Below, piece after piece: positions 10,626 to 20,417 of a stretch of DNA of 64,000 nucleotides. Under the pieces are notes generated by a model. That model did no database searches. It was given only the letters and a program-made list of their open reading frames with translations, and was not told the DNA's origin. Source of the stretch: Epithemia pelagica (taxonomy: Eukaryota; Bacillariophyta; Bacillariophyceae; Surirellales; Surirellaceae). A program made the position numbers and the translations under genes. How positions within the stretch are numbered: position 1 is the stretch's first letter; the number at the start of each line of letters is the position of its first letter. Location of the stretch: assembly GCA_946965045.2 (NCBI GenBank), contig OX337237.1, positions 2,604,001-2,668,000 of the forward strand, in the 5' to 3' direction.

Positions 10626-11343
10626 GTTTATCAGACCCACATGCTGCAGCCGCAGTAGTTTAGTTGGTTTATGCACGCTGTTGGCATGGAAGGTCTGGGG
10701 TTCGAATCCCCATGATTTATCGGACGACCGGCCGTTGGACCCTGTATCGGGACCCACCTCTCCGATGGTAGATCAAAATGACCAGATAGTGCATCGGTGT
10801 CCGACTGTCCCCTATCTATATACCAATTCTAACCAGAACTATGCTGCTTCGGATATTGTAAATGCTAAGGTGCTCTGTGTGCATCATGTGAGAACTCTGT
10901 CGAGTTTTGCTCTTTGCCTTTTGCCCGTACTGGCAGCGGCTGATCACCGCTTGGGAGTGTTCGCGCTAAGCTACTCGTCACGGTATGCTTGCGGCACTAC
11001 TTATAGTTCACACTCGTGATGTGTGACCCATGGCACTCTCCCACGTGACGGGGAGCACTCGCTTAAGTGAGCGATTGTTTTGGTAATCTTTTCTCCATAC
11101 ATGAAAAAATAGATACCTCCTTTTGCACTGTGCCGACGCACACGTCCTAAGTATTTGTTCTCTGCCGACTGCAGCGCAAACGCAAGTCGACACTACTTGT
11201 GCACCTTAATTCCAGGTAGAATCGCGAAATCTGCAATCTGCATCACCTTTTGGCAATGCCTCCACACTTCTGTGTTTTTTGCCTGTGTTTTGCTCTGAAC
11301 CTCTCCTGCTTCTGGCTCTCTTGCTTTCCTTTTGCCTTCCACC
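10626..11343 (+). promoter_or_regulatory. Copia 5' leader (putative primer-binding site and untranslated region)
   Basis: This 718-bp untranslated leader lies between the LTR and the gag ATG. The primer-binding site should begin within a few bases of 10626 (TTTATCAGACCC), but I could not assign the tRNA. A tRNA-like box A/box B pair lies at 10656-10709 (separate entry). Confidence 0.5.
10649..10719 (+). other. tRNA-like box A/box B sequence in the copia leader
   Basis: TAGTTTAGTTGG at 10656-10667 resembles the tRNA A box, and GGTTCGAATCC at 10699-10709 is a perfect B box inside a 5-bp T-stem (TGGGG/CCCCA) with a 7-base loop. The spacing is that of a real tRNA. However, the acceptor arms (GCCGCAG versus TGATTTA) and the anticodon stem do not pair, so this is not a functional tRNA as written. 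It could be a pseudo-tRNA, an internal Pol III promoter or a captured fragment. Confidence 0.5.
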
Positions 11344-12882
11344 ATGTCTTCATCCACTGCCCCTGAAAATCCCAAGGAAGATTTCAAGGCTGCCGTTAAA
11401 CGCTGTGGATACAATGATGCCACCGTTTCCTACATCATTGAGCAGGGTTTTGATGATGCTCAATCGTTCATGACTGTTGCGGTCCATCAAGTGCCGTCGA
11501 TGTTGAAGATGATGGCAAAGACCCCTCCGGAGAACGGGGCCTTTCCCTTCAGTGCTAACCTGCAGCTCCACGGCTTCCGAATGTGGCTCGAATACCGTTC
11601 GTCTCGTGGTCAGGCTCTTAAAGTCTCACTTTTCTCTGATCCGCCCCTGATCAAGAAATGGACCAAACGTACCCAGGAACTGTTTGCACTCAACAAGGAA
11701 GTTGCCTCCGATGAACTGACCCCACCGAAAGAGTTGACTTCGTTTACTCAGTGGGAAGTGTTTAACGATGCCTTGCTCACGTTCCTTGCACAGCATCGCA
11801 ATCCCACAACGGGTGTCCCTTTGACATACGTCCTTCGTGAAACTAAACCTGTCGGTTCTGAAGCAAGGAATGCTGCCTACGATACTATCGATGACGATTT
11901 GATTGCTACTACTATCCTGCAAGGTGATCAGTATGCCCTTGACAATCAACGCGTCTTCACACTGATGAAACCTTTTCTTGTTGGCGGACCTGGCCTGACG
12001 TTCATCAAGCCACACCAAAAGAAGAAGGACGGCCGTGAGGCGTATCTTGCGTTGACTCGCCAAGCTACTGGAACAGCAGCTGTCACCATCCGCAAGAAAG
12101 AAGCATACGCTGCTATTGCCGACGCGAAGTTTACAGGCCGCGGTCGTTTCTCGTATCAACAATATGTTCACCGCCATCAGAAAGCTCATAATACGTTGGC
12201 TGAACTTGATGAACCCGTTGCCGAAACCAAAAAGGTAACCGATTTCCTCAAAGGTATATCGGATCCCTCTTTGGCGGCGGGAAAGACGGTCGTCAACGGT
12301 GACGCAGCAAAGCTTTCTGATTTTGAAGCATGCCAGCAGTATTTTGGCACGTTGATTGCTGCATCCCGTACCGACAAGACCAATGACGAGAATCGAAAGA
12401 TTGCTGGTGTGGGTACAACTAAGACTAGTGGAAAGAAGAATGGTCGTAACAAGCAGAATAAAAAGAAGACACGTCATTACAGTTTGGATGAATGGCGCAA
12501 GCTCTCTGATGAAGAGAAGGCCGAAATCCTCCGTGCCCGTAAAGAACAGAAAGACGCTAATGGAAAGCGCAAGGCCGGAGCCGTGCGAACTGAAGATGAA
12601 AATGGCTCTCGCAAGTTGAGTAAAACTGAAACTCCAAAGTCTGATGACGTGAAATTGGAGACCACTGACCTGGATGGGGACGACGCGCCGAACCATTCCG
12701 AGCCTGATCCTCCTGTTGCTGATGAACCGACTGTTCCCAAAACCTCAGCCGGAAACAGTTTCGGACGCTTTGCCCATAGTAAAAAAGGATCTACAGAGCC
12801 GCACAACCCTGATGAAACCAAGGAGCCTACAACTGCCGTTGCAAAAGCTGCCCTTGCTGATAAGGCCACAAAGCAGACCTGA
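11344..12882 (+). CDS. Copia Gag
   Basis: 512 residues, ending in TGA. The frame is open a little upstream, but the first ATG is at 11344 in an ACCATG context. The N-terminal two thirds is a mostly helical capsid-like region. The rest is basic and then acidic/low-complexity (GKKNGRNKQNKKKTRHYSLD near 365-385, then Asp/Pro-rich). No CCHC zinc knuckle is visible, so RNA binding is presumably mediated by the lysine-rich patch. It forms the virus-like particle of the element. It shares its reading frame with pol across a single UGA. Confidence 0.85.
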   Translation: MSSSTAPENPKEDFKAAVKRCGYNDATVSYIIEQGFDDAQSFMTVAVHQVPSMLKMMAKTPPENGAFPFSANLQLHGFRMWLEYRSSRGQALKVSLFSDPPLIKKWTKRTQELFALNKEVASDELTPPKELTSFTQWEVFNDALLTFLAQHRNPTTGVPLTYVLRETKPVGSEARNAAYDTIDDDLIATTILQGDQYALDNQRVFTLMKPFLVGGPGLTFIKPHQKKKDGREAYLALTRQATGTAAVTIRKKEAYAAIADAKFTGRGRFSYQQYVHRHQKAHNTLAELDEPVAETKKVTDFLKGISDPSLAAGKTVVNGDAAKLSDFEACQQYFGTLIAASRTDKTNDENRKIAGVGTTKTSGKKNGRNKQNKKKTRHYSLDEWRKLSDEEKAEILRARKEQKDANGKRKAGAVRTEDENGSRKLSKTETPKSDDVKLETTDLDGDDAPNHSEPDPPVADEPTVPKTSAGNSFGRFAHSKKGSTEPHNPDETKEPTTAVAKAALADKATKQT

Positions 12883-15800
12883 GGCTGTGTGCCCAGTGAT
12901 GAAATTGATAAAACGAATCTTATCCGTCCACATTTCTCACTTGTAGGCACCCCTACCTTCAGCTTAGCCTTTGCACACCGTTTATGTGCTGCCGTATCAC
13001 AGTCCCATACCACTGATCCGATTGATCTGACATGTGAAATGGACTCGCATGCTGACACTTGTTGTGTTGGTCGCAACTTTGTGAAATTCAGGGAACCTGA
13101 CCGTTACATCACTGTTTCCCCATTCTCAGAGGAATATAAACCCCTCGAGCGTATCCCCGTCACCACGACCGCCACTGTCTGGACTGATGCCCACAACAAT
13201 AGTTATCTATTGCTGTTTCACGAGTCGTTATTCTTCGGGGACCGATTGTCCCAATCATTGATTTGTCCCAATCAACTGCGTTCAAACGGCCTCATTGTCC
13301 ATGATGTGCCGCGTCAGTTTGACCCTTACAGCACACACAGCATTCGTATTCCCGATGCTGACCTGACCATTCCTCTAGAAATGTCCGGTGTTATCTCTGG
13401 CTTCGCGACCACGAAGCCAACCCCGGAGGAGCTCGAGTCGCTCCCACAGATAGTCATGACTGCTGATTCGGTGTGGCACCCTCATTCGTCCACCTTTGCT
13501 GCCGCGGAGGAGAAAGCCAATGCATCCAACGCATCTGCTGTCCGCCAAGTTGATCCGAATTCGATTGCCGCATCCTGTGTCCCGCGATTGGTTGCTGCCG
13601 TCCGATCATACGACGAAACCTATGGCTATTGCATGGAACTTGAGAATGACGAGGATGAACTATGCAACCGATTAGTTGCTGCCGTTCGAGTGTCCCATCC
13701 ACCGAGTGCCGAGGACACTGTGGACATTGAGGACCTTGATCCCGACGAATACTTTCTCAAAGCCGTTAAGTCTGCTTCGTCACGACCAACGAAAGCCGTA
13801 AAAGTCTTGCCATCTTCTTCTAAGACTGTACTTGATCCCCAGACCTTGTCTTCTCGATGGAATGTCGGCCTTACTAAGGCCAAGAAGACTTTACAAGTGA
13901 CAACCCAGGCTGGGGTCCGAAATGTCCTTGTCCCATCCGAACGCAAGGTCCGAAAGAAAGCTCCATGGCTCAAATTCCCGAATGTCAAGGGACGATGGTT
14001 TTGCGACGAGATGTTCTCCAAGTGCCCATCGCTTGATCTTCACACGGGTGCTTCCGTATTTACTGATGGAAAGGGCTATGATTTTGTCTATCCCTGGAAA
14101 TCAAAGAAGCAACACCCTGAAGGTCTGATGTCCCTTATCCAGAATGTCGGAATTCCTCAGACGTTAATTTCTGATGGTGCGCAAGAGCTATTTCATGGAC
14201 GTTCTCGTGAGATCTGTAATGAGTACCGTATCAAACAAGAAGTGACCGTCCCATACAGTCAATGGCAGAATGCCGCCGAAGCGAGCATCCGTGAGTTGAA
14301 GAAAGGTGTTATTAGGAAGTTACGTCAAACTGGGGCACCACGACGCACATGGTCCTATGCGCTGAAGTGGGTTGCCTCTGTCCGCCAGTTAACTGCCTCT
14401 GATATCCCTGAACTTAATGGACGAACGCCATTTGAACACGTTCTTGGATCGACACCCGACATCTCTCCCATGGCTTTGTTTGATTTCTATCAACCTGTAT
14501 ACTATTATACGCCGTCGCATGACTTCCCTCATGAGCGTAAATGTATTGGGCGCTGGCTTGGTCTTGCCGATGACTGTATTGATGACATGGCCTTCAACGT
14601 CTTGACAGAGAAAGGTCGAGTTATTGTCCGAAAAGATGTGTGGGCAATCCCTGACGACGATATGAAAAATCCCACAATCCGTCAACAACTGGAAGTCTAT
14701 GATGGTCTTATCAAGACTCTCCTCGTGGATACATCGCCGTCTTCCGATGAAGATGCCGCCAACGTTTCCCCTGATCCACCCAATGATTTCTTTGGAGAAG
14801 ACGAAAGCGAATCTCTCTTTCCTGCTGCTCTTGACTCCGATACACCTCTCCCTGATGCTGACGACTACACTCCGGAGGAGTTAGACGAATATCTCACAGC
14901 CGAAGTCATGCTGCCGCATGGCGGGGACCAGGCCAGAGCCAAGATCATAGGCCGCTCCAAAGATGAACATGGCCGACCAATTGGCAAACGTGATCCAAAT
15001 CCAATCTTAGACACACGTTTCTATGACGTGCTGTATCCCGATGGATCGACCGAATCTCTTGCTGCCAATCTCATTGCCGAGAACCTTTACTCTCAAGTCG
15101 ACACTGAGGGCAACTCCTATGCCATTGTAAAGGATATCATTGGACATCGCAAAACCAAGGACGCTGTCCTCCGAACGGATCCGGACTGGTTGAATGGCCG
15201 TAAACGCCATACAACCGTTGGTTGGGAACATGAGTGTGAACTCTCCGATGGTTCTACTGTTTGGATCCCTCTCAAAGATCTCAAAAACGATTCGCCTGTA
15301 CAACTAGCCGAATATGCTGTTGCGGCGGGGCTTGCCAAAGAACCGGCCTATGCCTGGTGGGTTCCACATACGTTACGCAAACGTGGTGTGATTCTTGCGA
15401 AAGTAAAATCTCGCTATTGGAAACGTACCCACAAATATGGTATTGAACTGCCCAAAACCGTTCAAGAAGCTCTTGAGATTGATCGTCGAACGGGGACTGA
15501 TTTCTGGCGGAAAGCCATCGAAAAGGAGATGAAAAATGTTCGCATTGCCTTTGAATTCCGTGATGATGACAAAGTACCAATTGGATACAAACATATCCCA
15601 TGTCATATGGTCTTTGATATCAAGTCTGATCTTCGCCGTAAAGCCCGACTGGTTGCCGGCGGGCATAAGACTGATCCACCGAAGGAATCCACGTACTCCA
15701 GTGTTGTATCCCGTGATAGCGTACGAATCGCATTCACTGTCGCTGCCCTTAATGGCCTGGACGTGTTGGCCGGGGACGTACAAAATGCATACCTCAATGC

Positions 15801-17139
15801 ACCAACAAAAGAGCGAACTTATATTACGGCGGGACTAGAATTTGGTCCCGAAAACGTTGGCCGACCTGCACTGATTGTTCGTGCTCTGTATGGTTTGAAG
15901 AGTTCTGCTGCTCGTTGGCGTGATCACATTGCCGCAACACTTCGTGAAATGAAGTTCAAAAGTTGCTTGGCTGACCCTGATGTCTGGCTTCGACCTCAAG
16001 TCCGACCATCTGATGGGTTCCAATACTATGAGTATGTACTTGTCTACATAGACGACATACTCTGTGTCAGTCATGATCCGCGATCGATCATGAATGACCT
16101 GGAAAAACGGTATACAATCAAACCCGAGAGTATTAAAGACCCAGACGAATACTTGGGATCTGAGATTCGACACTATACCATACCAGATACTGACGATCCT
16201 GAGAACAAACCCCGATGGGCCATGTCCTCCGACAAATATGTTAAACGTGCCATATCTGAAATTGAGACCGAACTGTCTAAAGTTGGCCAAAAGCTACAGA
16301 CACGAGTCTCAACTCCGCTTGCCACTGGGTATCGTCCTGAGATTGACTCATCTCCTGAACTGGACCCCCGACGTGCAAATTACTATCAGGGACTAATTGG
16401 TATCCTTCGTTGGGTTGTGGAACTTGGTCGTATCGATATCATTGTTGCCGTATCACAACTGTCCCGATATCTAGCCATGCCACGTGAAGGACACCTCGAA
16501 CAAGCCTTGCACATTTTTGCATACCTAAAAGCGCATGGACGTTCCACCCTAGTGTTCGACGACACAACTCCGACCTTCGACGAGGATCGTTTCTTCCAGG
16601 CAGACTGGTCTGAATACTACCCTGATGCTAGTGACCCTTTGCCGCCCAATATGCCACCACCTCGTGGACGGGCTGTTACCACAACTTGTTTTGTTGATGC
16701 CGATCACGCTGGTTGTCTTGCTACGCGTCGCTCACAAACTGGTATTCTTATGTTCTTACAACGAGCACCTATCTTGTGGTATTCCAAACGACAGAGTACT
16801 GTTGAGACATCAACATTTGGCTCCGAATTTGTCGCAATGAAGACTGCCATCGAACAGATAGAGGGTTTCCGTTACAAGTTGAGAATGATGGGCATTCCAC
16901 TTGATGGCGAAACCAATGTGTTCTGTGATAATGAATCTGTCTTCAAGAGTGCAACCATGCCTGAAGTCACTCTGAAGAAGAAACACAATGCGATTGCTTA
17001 CCATCGCACACGTGAGGCACAAGCCGCCAACATCGTGCGTATCGCCTGGGAAGAAGGTGAAACCAATCTTGCGGACCTGCTGACAAAATCGTTACCAGGA
17101 CCCCGATTGCGTTTTCTAGCACAACGCGTTTTGTGGTGA
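12883..17139 (+). CDS. Copia Pol (protease, integrase, reverse transcriptase, RNase H)
   Basis: 1,418 codons beginning right after the gag UGA in the same frame. The protease active site is MDSHADTCC (13039 onward). The integrase has VFTDGKGYDF, LISDGAQELF and NAAEASIREL, supplying D, D and E near residues 395, 430 and 466; I do not see an HHCC finger ahead of it. The reverse transcriptase has RKARLVAGGHKTDPP, AGDVQNAYLNAP and the catalytic YIDDI near residue 1055. RNase H has FVDADHAG, STFGSEFVAM, FCDNES and a C-terminal NLADLLTK. The first ATG is at the protease active site itself, so independent initiation would remove the start of the protease; expression therefore probably needs UGA readthrough from Gag. 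Confidence 0.93.
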   Translation, partial: GCVPSDEIDKTNLIRPHFSLVGTPTFSLAFAHRLCAAVSQSHTTDPIDLTCEMDSHADTCCVGRNFVKFREPDRYITVSPFSEEYKPLERIPVTTTATVWTDAHNNSYLLLFHESLFFGDRLSQSLICPNQLRSNGLIVHDVPRQFDPYSTHSIRIPDADLTIPLEMSGVISGFATTKPTPEELESLPQIVMTADSVWHPHSSTFAAAEEKANASNASAVRQVDPNSIAASCVPRLVAAVRSYDETYGYCMELENDEDELCNRLVAAVRVSHPPSAEDTVDIEDLDPDEYFLKAVKSASSRPTKAVKVLPSSSKTVLDPQTLSSRWNVGLTKAKKTLQVTTQAGVRNVLVPSERKVRKKAPWLKFPNVKGRWFCDEMFSKCPSLDLHTGASVFTDGKGYDFVYPWKSKKQHPEGLMSLIQNVGIPQTLISDGAQELFHGRSREICNEYRIKQEVTVPYSQWQNAAEASIRELKKGVIRKLRQTGAPRRTWSYALKWVASVRQLTASDIPELNGRTPFEHVLGSTPDISPMALFDFYQPVYYYTPSHDFPHERKCIGRWLGLADDCIDDMAFNVLTEKGRVIVRKDVWAIPDDDMKNPTIRQQLEVYDGLIKTLLVDTSPSSDEDAANVSPDPPNDFFGEDESESLFPAALDSDTPLPDADDYTPEELDEYLTAEVMLPHGGDQARAKIIGRSKDEHGRPIGKRDPNPILDTRFYDVLYPDGSTESLAANLIAENLYSQVDTEGNSYAIVKDIIGHRKTKDAVLRTDPDWLNGRKRHTTVGWEHECELSDGSTVWIPLKDLKNDSPVQLAEYAVAAGLAKEPAYAWWVPHTLRKRGVILAKVKSRYWKRTHKYGIELPKTVQEALEIDRRTGTDFWRKAIEKEMKNVRIAFEFRDDDKVPIGYKHIPCHMVFDIKSDLRRKARLVAGGHKTDPPKESTYSSVVSRDSVRIAFTVAALNGLDVLAGDVQNAYLNAPTKERTYITAGLEFGPENVGRPALIVRALYGLKSSAARWRDHIAATLREMKFKSCLADPDVWLRPQVRPSDGFQYYEYVLVYIDDILCVSHDPRSIMNDLEKRYTIKPESIKDPDEYLGSEIRHYTIPDTDDPENKPRWAMSSDKYVKRAISEIETELSKVGQKLQTRVSTPLATGYRPEIDSSPELDPRRANYYQGLIGILRWVVELGRIDIIVAVSQLSRYLAMPREGHLEQALHIFAYLKAHGRSTLVFDDTTPTFDEDRFFQADWSEYYPDASDPLPPNMPPPRGRAVTTTCFVDADHAGCLATRRSQTGILMFLQRAPILWYSKRQSTVETSTFGSEFVAMKTAIEQIEGFRYKLRMMGIPLDGETNVFCDNESVFKSATMPEVTLKKKHNAIAYHRTREAQAANIVRIAWEEGETNLADLLTKSLPGPRLRFLAQRVLW

Positions 17140-17293
17140 TTACATGATCGAATTCATTGTCCTCACACCCCTCTTTTATTGTCTGAATAGACACCCCTCT
17201 TAATTGAGAAAAAATAGTCCTGATGGACCGGCCTCTGCTGAAACAAGTCGTGGGCGACCTAGTCGAAATGCTTCCGATCTAGCTCGCGGGGAC
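17140..17293 (+). other. Copia 3' untranslated segment and polypurine region
   Basis: Non-coding stretch between the pol stop and the 3' LTR. The last bases, GCGGGGAC, are the only purine-rich tract and are the likely polypurine tract. Confidence 0.5.
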
Positions 17294-17467
17294 TGAATAA
17301 ATCCCGCCAACAGGTCGCATATTGGCGGATACATGGTCGCATATTGGCGAATATGCATCGCCTACATATGCTGCTACGCCTCTAGTTTTCTAGTCATAAT
17401 TTTGGTCTAGCCACTTGTTGCACGCCGTATACACCGTGTTGTAGCGTGTAGTGGTAGAATTTATACA
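17294..17467 (+). repeat. Copia 3' LTR
   Basis: 174 bp, no difference from the 5' LTR detected by eye. Confidence 0.95.
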
Positions 17468-17491
17468 CATGGACTCCAGATGACACAATCA

Positions 17492-17728
17492 ATAGTATAT
17501 ACTTTGTCGTGACAACAATCAAGAAAAGAAGAACCAGGGACGAAAAACGACCACATACTCGAATACAACGTGTAATCATACTAGAAAACGAGGATACACA
17601 AAGACACTACTATCAAATGCTGGAACTATGCAGAGGGTATATATGCAAAGGAAACCTCATGACTTGCTTGGAAATTGTAGTCGCACGCAAGGACTTTTCG
17701 TGTCTGTTGCGATACCAGTTTGATATCC
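17492..17728 (+). repeat. Dispersed repeat, copy B
   Basis: Second copy of the 3376-3613 block, in the same orientation, lying 24 bp beyond the copia insertion. Confidence 0.8.
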
Positions 17729-18092
17729 CACACATGCATGAAGAATGGGTCGGTCAGTGTGGCTTGAACCGTCTTTATCCAGTCCAGCAAGAAATATGGA
17801 ATAGGAAGATTATGGTGTGATCTCGCTCGTTCGGTTGACGTTCTGTTCTATTACTTTATTTTGTTATACTGTGCTTTCTAGTTTGGCCGTGGGAGGGTCC
17901 ACCACCTATACACACATACAGTCACACAGAGTTTGGACCGAAACGGACAGCCGCCCCTTCGCAAGGTCGCGTTCCCGGCGAACGCGTGGATCGTCCTTTC
18001 TCCTTCCTCCTCCGACGACTGGGTAATTTGTAGAGTTGACGTTTGGACTGCCCAAAATTACCCGGACTGTCGGTTGTTTCTTGTATTTCTTC
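17729..18092. other. Intergenic, nothing recognised
   Basis: Separates the dispersed repeat from the 3' end of the START-domain gene. No gene or repeat was supported. Confidence 0.4.
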
Positions 18093-20417
18093 TTACTTGT
18101 TGGTTTGTTGGGGTCGTCGTTTTCGCATGGTATCAAAAAATTCCGAAACCCCCTTGAGGGCAATTTGAGACGCGAGAAATTGCGGTACGACACCCAAGGA
18201 ATATTCCACTTGACTCAAACTGGTCAAATCGGTCCACTCGGGATGATTGGGGACGGAGCGAATCACATTGACCCCCCACACAATTTGATTGGTCTTTTTC
18301 TGGTTGTTCTTGTTGGCGTGGGTGTCTCGTCCTCGCGAACGACGATGACGACGGGAGGAGGATTGTTGTTGTTGTTTGTTCGAATGTTTTTCTGCATTGT
18401 CGTTCGTGCCGTCCTTCTGGTTGCTCTTGTCCGTCTCGTCACGGGCATGGGTCACACCCGTGGGTCCCACTCCCACACTTCGACTGACAATGACATAGCC
18501 ATGATCGTGCGGTTCGAGCAATCGTCGACAATGCATGAGACAGGTAACATGGACAGACAATTGCGTAAAGGGAACACGCGTTTCACTTTCAATCACTTTG
18601 CACTGTCCCACAATACTTTGAGGATGATCGTCATGCTGTGGATTCGGGTGGTCCTGTGCTTGTGGTAATGGTTGCTCCTTATTGGTGGGGTCCTCCTGGT
18701 GAGAGAGTGGCACGGTGAGCAGCGTGGTGCGTCCGAGACTAAAGGCATTGTATTCGTTGGTTCGGTCATTGTCCCAGAGCAATTGGACCAACTCGTAGGG
18801 TGCCAATGGAATCATGCCACGGGCCAAATACATGGGAAACGACGACCCGCCTGGCACATGAGTCATGGTGGAGGACCACAACAAGGTTTCCCGTTGCAAC
18901 GTTTGCAAGCGCTCTCCCACCGACTGTGGTTGCAACCGCTTCAAGACGGCTTGCGTCGATCCTTGACACTTCCATTCCCAACCATGATTGTTGTTGTTAT
19001 TGTTGTTGGAATGATAGGTGGGATTCCGCAATTGCACCGAGGCATGCGAGGAGACCAAGGTCAACCCACGGGCCACCAACAAATCCAAGGCTTGCTCGAC
19101 AATGGTTGGACCGTTGTCGTCGTGGAGGCCGTGGCTCCTCAAGTCGACCTGGGTCACCCTCTTTTGTCCCTGTTTGTTCATGTTGGTAGTGTCGCCATCC
19201 TCCTGTGGATCGTTGTTCTTGGTGTTGTCGTCCTTCTTCTGGTCCGTGACATGATTGCTGCCTTGCATCATGACTACCAATCCCAAATCGGCCACGGACA
19301 AGACCAGGTTGGACTCCTCCGCACCGTCCTTGTGGTCCTTGTCTTGTTGTTCATCGTCGTCACTGTCGTCACTGTCCATAGGTTCGGCAATGGCGGGCAA
19401 GGCCAAGCGTTGTTGCAAGACTTGCGTCGAAGGCAATTCCAATCGGCGACGGCGAGTCTGGGGACTCGGCAGACACAAACTGCAGACATCGGCCGTGACT
19501 TGGTGCGTGGCGTGGACCAACCATCCGAGAGCTTGCGAATGCCATGCCGTCGGTGGTACGGAGGAGGCTAGTGTCCGTGTCGTTTCGTCGTCCTTGTCCT
19601 TCTTTTTTGGTGGAGTGGTAGTCTTTGGATGGTCCAAACTACGAGGTTGTTGGAGTACGAGTCCTCGAGGCACCAGTGCGGGCAGTGACACGACGGTCTG
19701 TACAACCAGTCGTCCCGGAACCGTAACAGTATCCCACACACACGCTTGCAAGGCATGGACGACAACGACCGATTGATGTCGCACCTGATGGACTTGAGTG
19801 GAGTCCCACACGGCCTGCCAGGCTTGCATCCAGTCGGACCAGGAATCCATCAAGACAATCCACGATGACGAAGACGACGAACAAGAAGAAGAAGTGGAGA
19901 GGGAAGAGGTGGTTGTCGTGACCACTACCACAGTCTGGGAGGGTTGGGAACAAGCCAAGACGGTGGTGCCCGCGTCCTCCTTGGCTTCTTGTTGTTGTAG
20001 TTGTGGTGGTGGTGGTGGTGGTGGTGCTTGTGACGTTGAGTTTGAAACTGGTGGCTGTGGTTCTGATTGTTGTTGTTGTTGGTGGTGCCGACGTCGTTGT
20101 TTGCGATGTTGTTGTGCCGCCGCGGCAATGCCACGACGCAAATGAAAGGTCATGCGATCCCATCCTCCTCCAGGACGAGTAGGGCGTTGTGATTGTTGTT
20201 GTGATGATTGTTGTCTGGGTCGAGAGGAAAAGGAGGAACAAGAAGACGAAGCTTCCAATACGGGCGGGTCGTGTTCCTGGTTCGTTTTCGAGTCGAAGGA
20301 GGAGGACATGCCGTTTCCTCCTCGTAGTAGTATGGAAGAGGACGAGGAGGACCCCAACGAGGATGAGGAGGACGATGGGTCACTATTGGTACTTTGGACC
20401 ACGATTCGTGGTTTCAT
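18093..20417 (-). CDS. START-domain (lipid-binding) protein with long disordered N-terminus
   Basis: 774 residues from the first true ATG at 20417; the open frame extends upstream without another ATG. Residues 1-200 are low complexity (Ser, Gln, Pro, His). The C-terminal part from about residue 515 reads like a START domain: FPMYLARGMIPLAPYELVQL, DNDRTNEYN, HGYVIVSRSVGVG, then IVWGVNVIRSVPNHPEWTDL and TSLSQVEYSLGVVPQFLASQ, the last being the typical C-terminal helix entry. A basic insert (SSSRRHRRSRGR) interrupts the domain around 700. START domains bind a lipid in a hydrophobic pocket; the ligand and location are unknown. No signal peptide is seen. Confidence 0.7.
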   Translation of the reverse strand: MKPRIVVQSTNSDPSSSSSSLGSSSSSSILLRGGNGMSSSFDSKTNQEHDPPVLEASSSCSSFSSRPRQQSSQQQSQRPTRPGGGWDRMTFHLRRGIAAAAQQHRKQRRRHHQQQQQSEPQPPVSNSTSQAPPPPPPPQLQQQEAKEDAGTTVLACSQPSQTVVVVTTTTSSLSTSSSCSSSSSSWIVLMDSWSDWMQAWQAVWDSTQVHQVRHQSVVVVHALQACVWDTVTVPGRLVVQTVVSLPALVPRGLVLQQPRSLDHPKTTTPPKKKDKDDETTRTLASSVPPTAWHSQALGWLVHATHQVTADVCSLCLPSPQTRRRRLELPSTQVLQQRLALPAIAEPMDSDDSDDDEQQDKDHKDGAEESNLVLSVADLGLVVMMQGSNHVTDQKKDDNTKNNDPQEDGDTTNMNKQGQKRVTQVDLRSHGLHDDNGPTIVEQALDLLVARGLTLVSSHASVQLRNPTYHSNNNNNNNHGWEWKCQGSTQAVLKRLQPQSVGERLQTLQRETLLWSSTMTHVPGGSSFPMYLARGMIPLAPYELVQLLWDNDRTNEYNAFSLGRTTLLTVPLSHQEDPTNKEQPLPQAQDHPNPQHDDHPQSIVGQCKVIESETRVPFTQLSVHVTCLMHCRRLLEPHDHGYVIVSRSVGVGPTGVTHARDETDKSNQKDGTNDNAEKHSNKQQQQSSSRRHRRSRGRDTHANKNNQKKTNQIVWGVNVIRSVPNHPEWTDLTSLSQVEYSLGVVPQFLASQIALKGVSEFFDTMRKRRPQQTNK

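Larger units (their letters stand above)
10452..17467 (+). mobile_element. Complete Ty1/copia LTR retrotransposon
   Basis: The element is bounded by two 174-bp direct repeats that start TG and end CA, has gag and pol between them in PR-IN-RT-RNase H order, and is flanked by a short CATG direct repeat (10448-10451 and 17468-17471). All enzymatic motifs are present and there is no disabling break except the gag/pol UGA. Pol order and the DSHADT protease motif fit the diatom copia lineages (CoDi-type), a name used from general knowledge and not tested here. It sits 24 bp upstream of a dispersed repeat. Confidence 0.95.

Noticed and set aside
10649-10719. Functional tRNA gene
   Set aside because: Box A, box B and the T-stem are good, but the acceptor and anticodon stems do not pair.
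19798-20145. Poly-Gly/Cys/Glu-rich plus-strand frames
   Set aside because: They are the antisense of CAA/CAG and CAC repeats in the START-domain gene.
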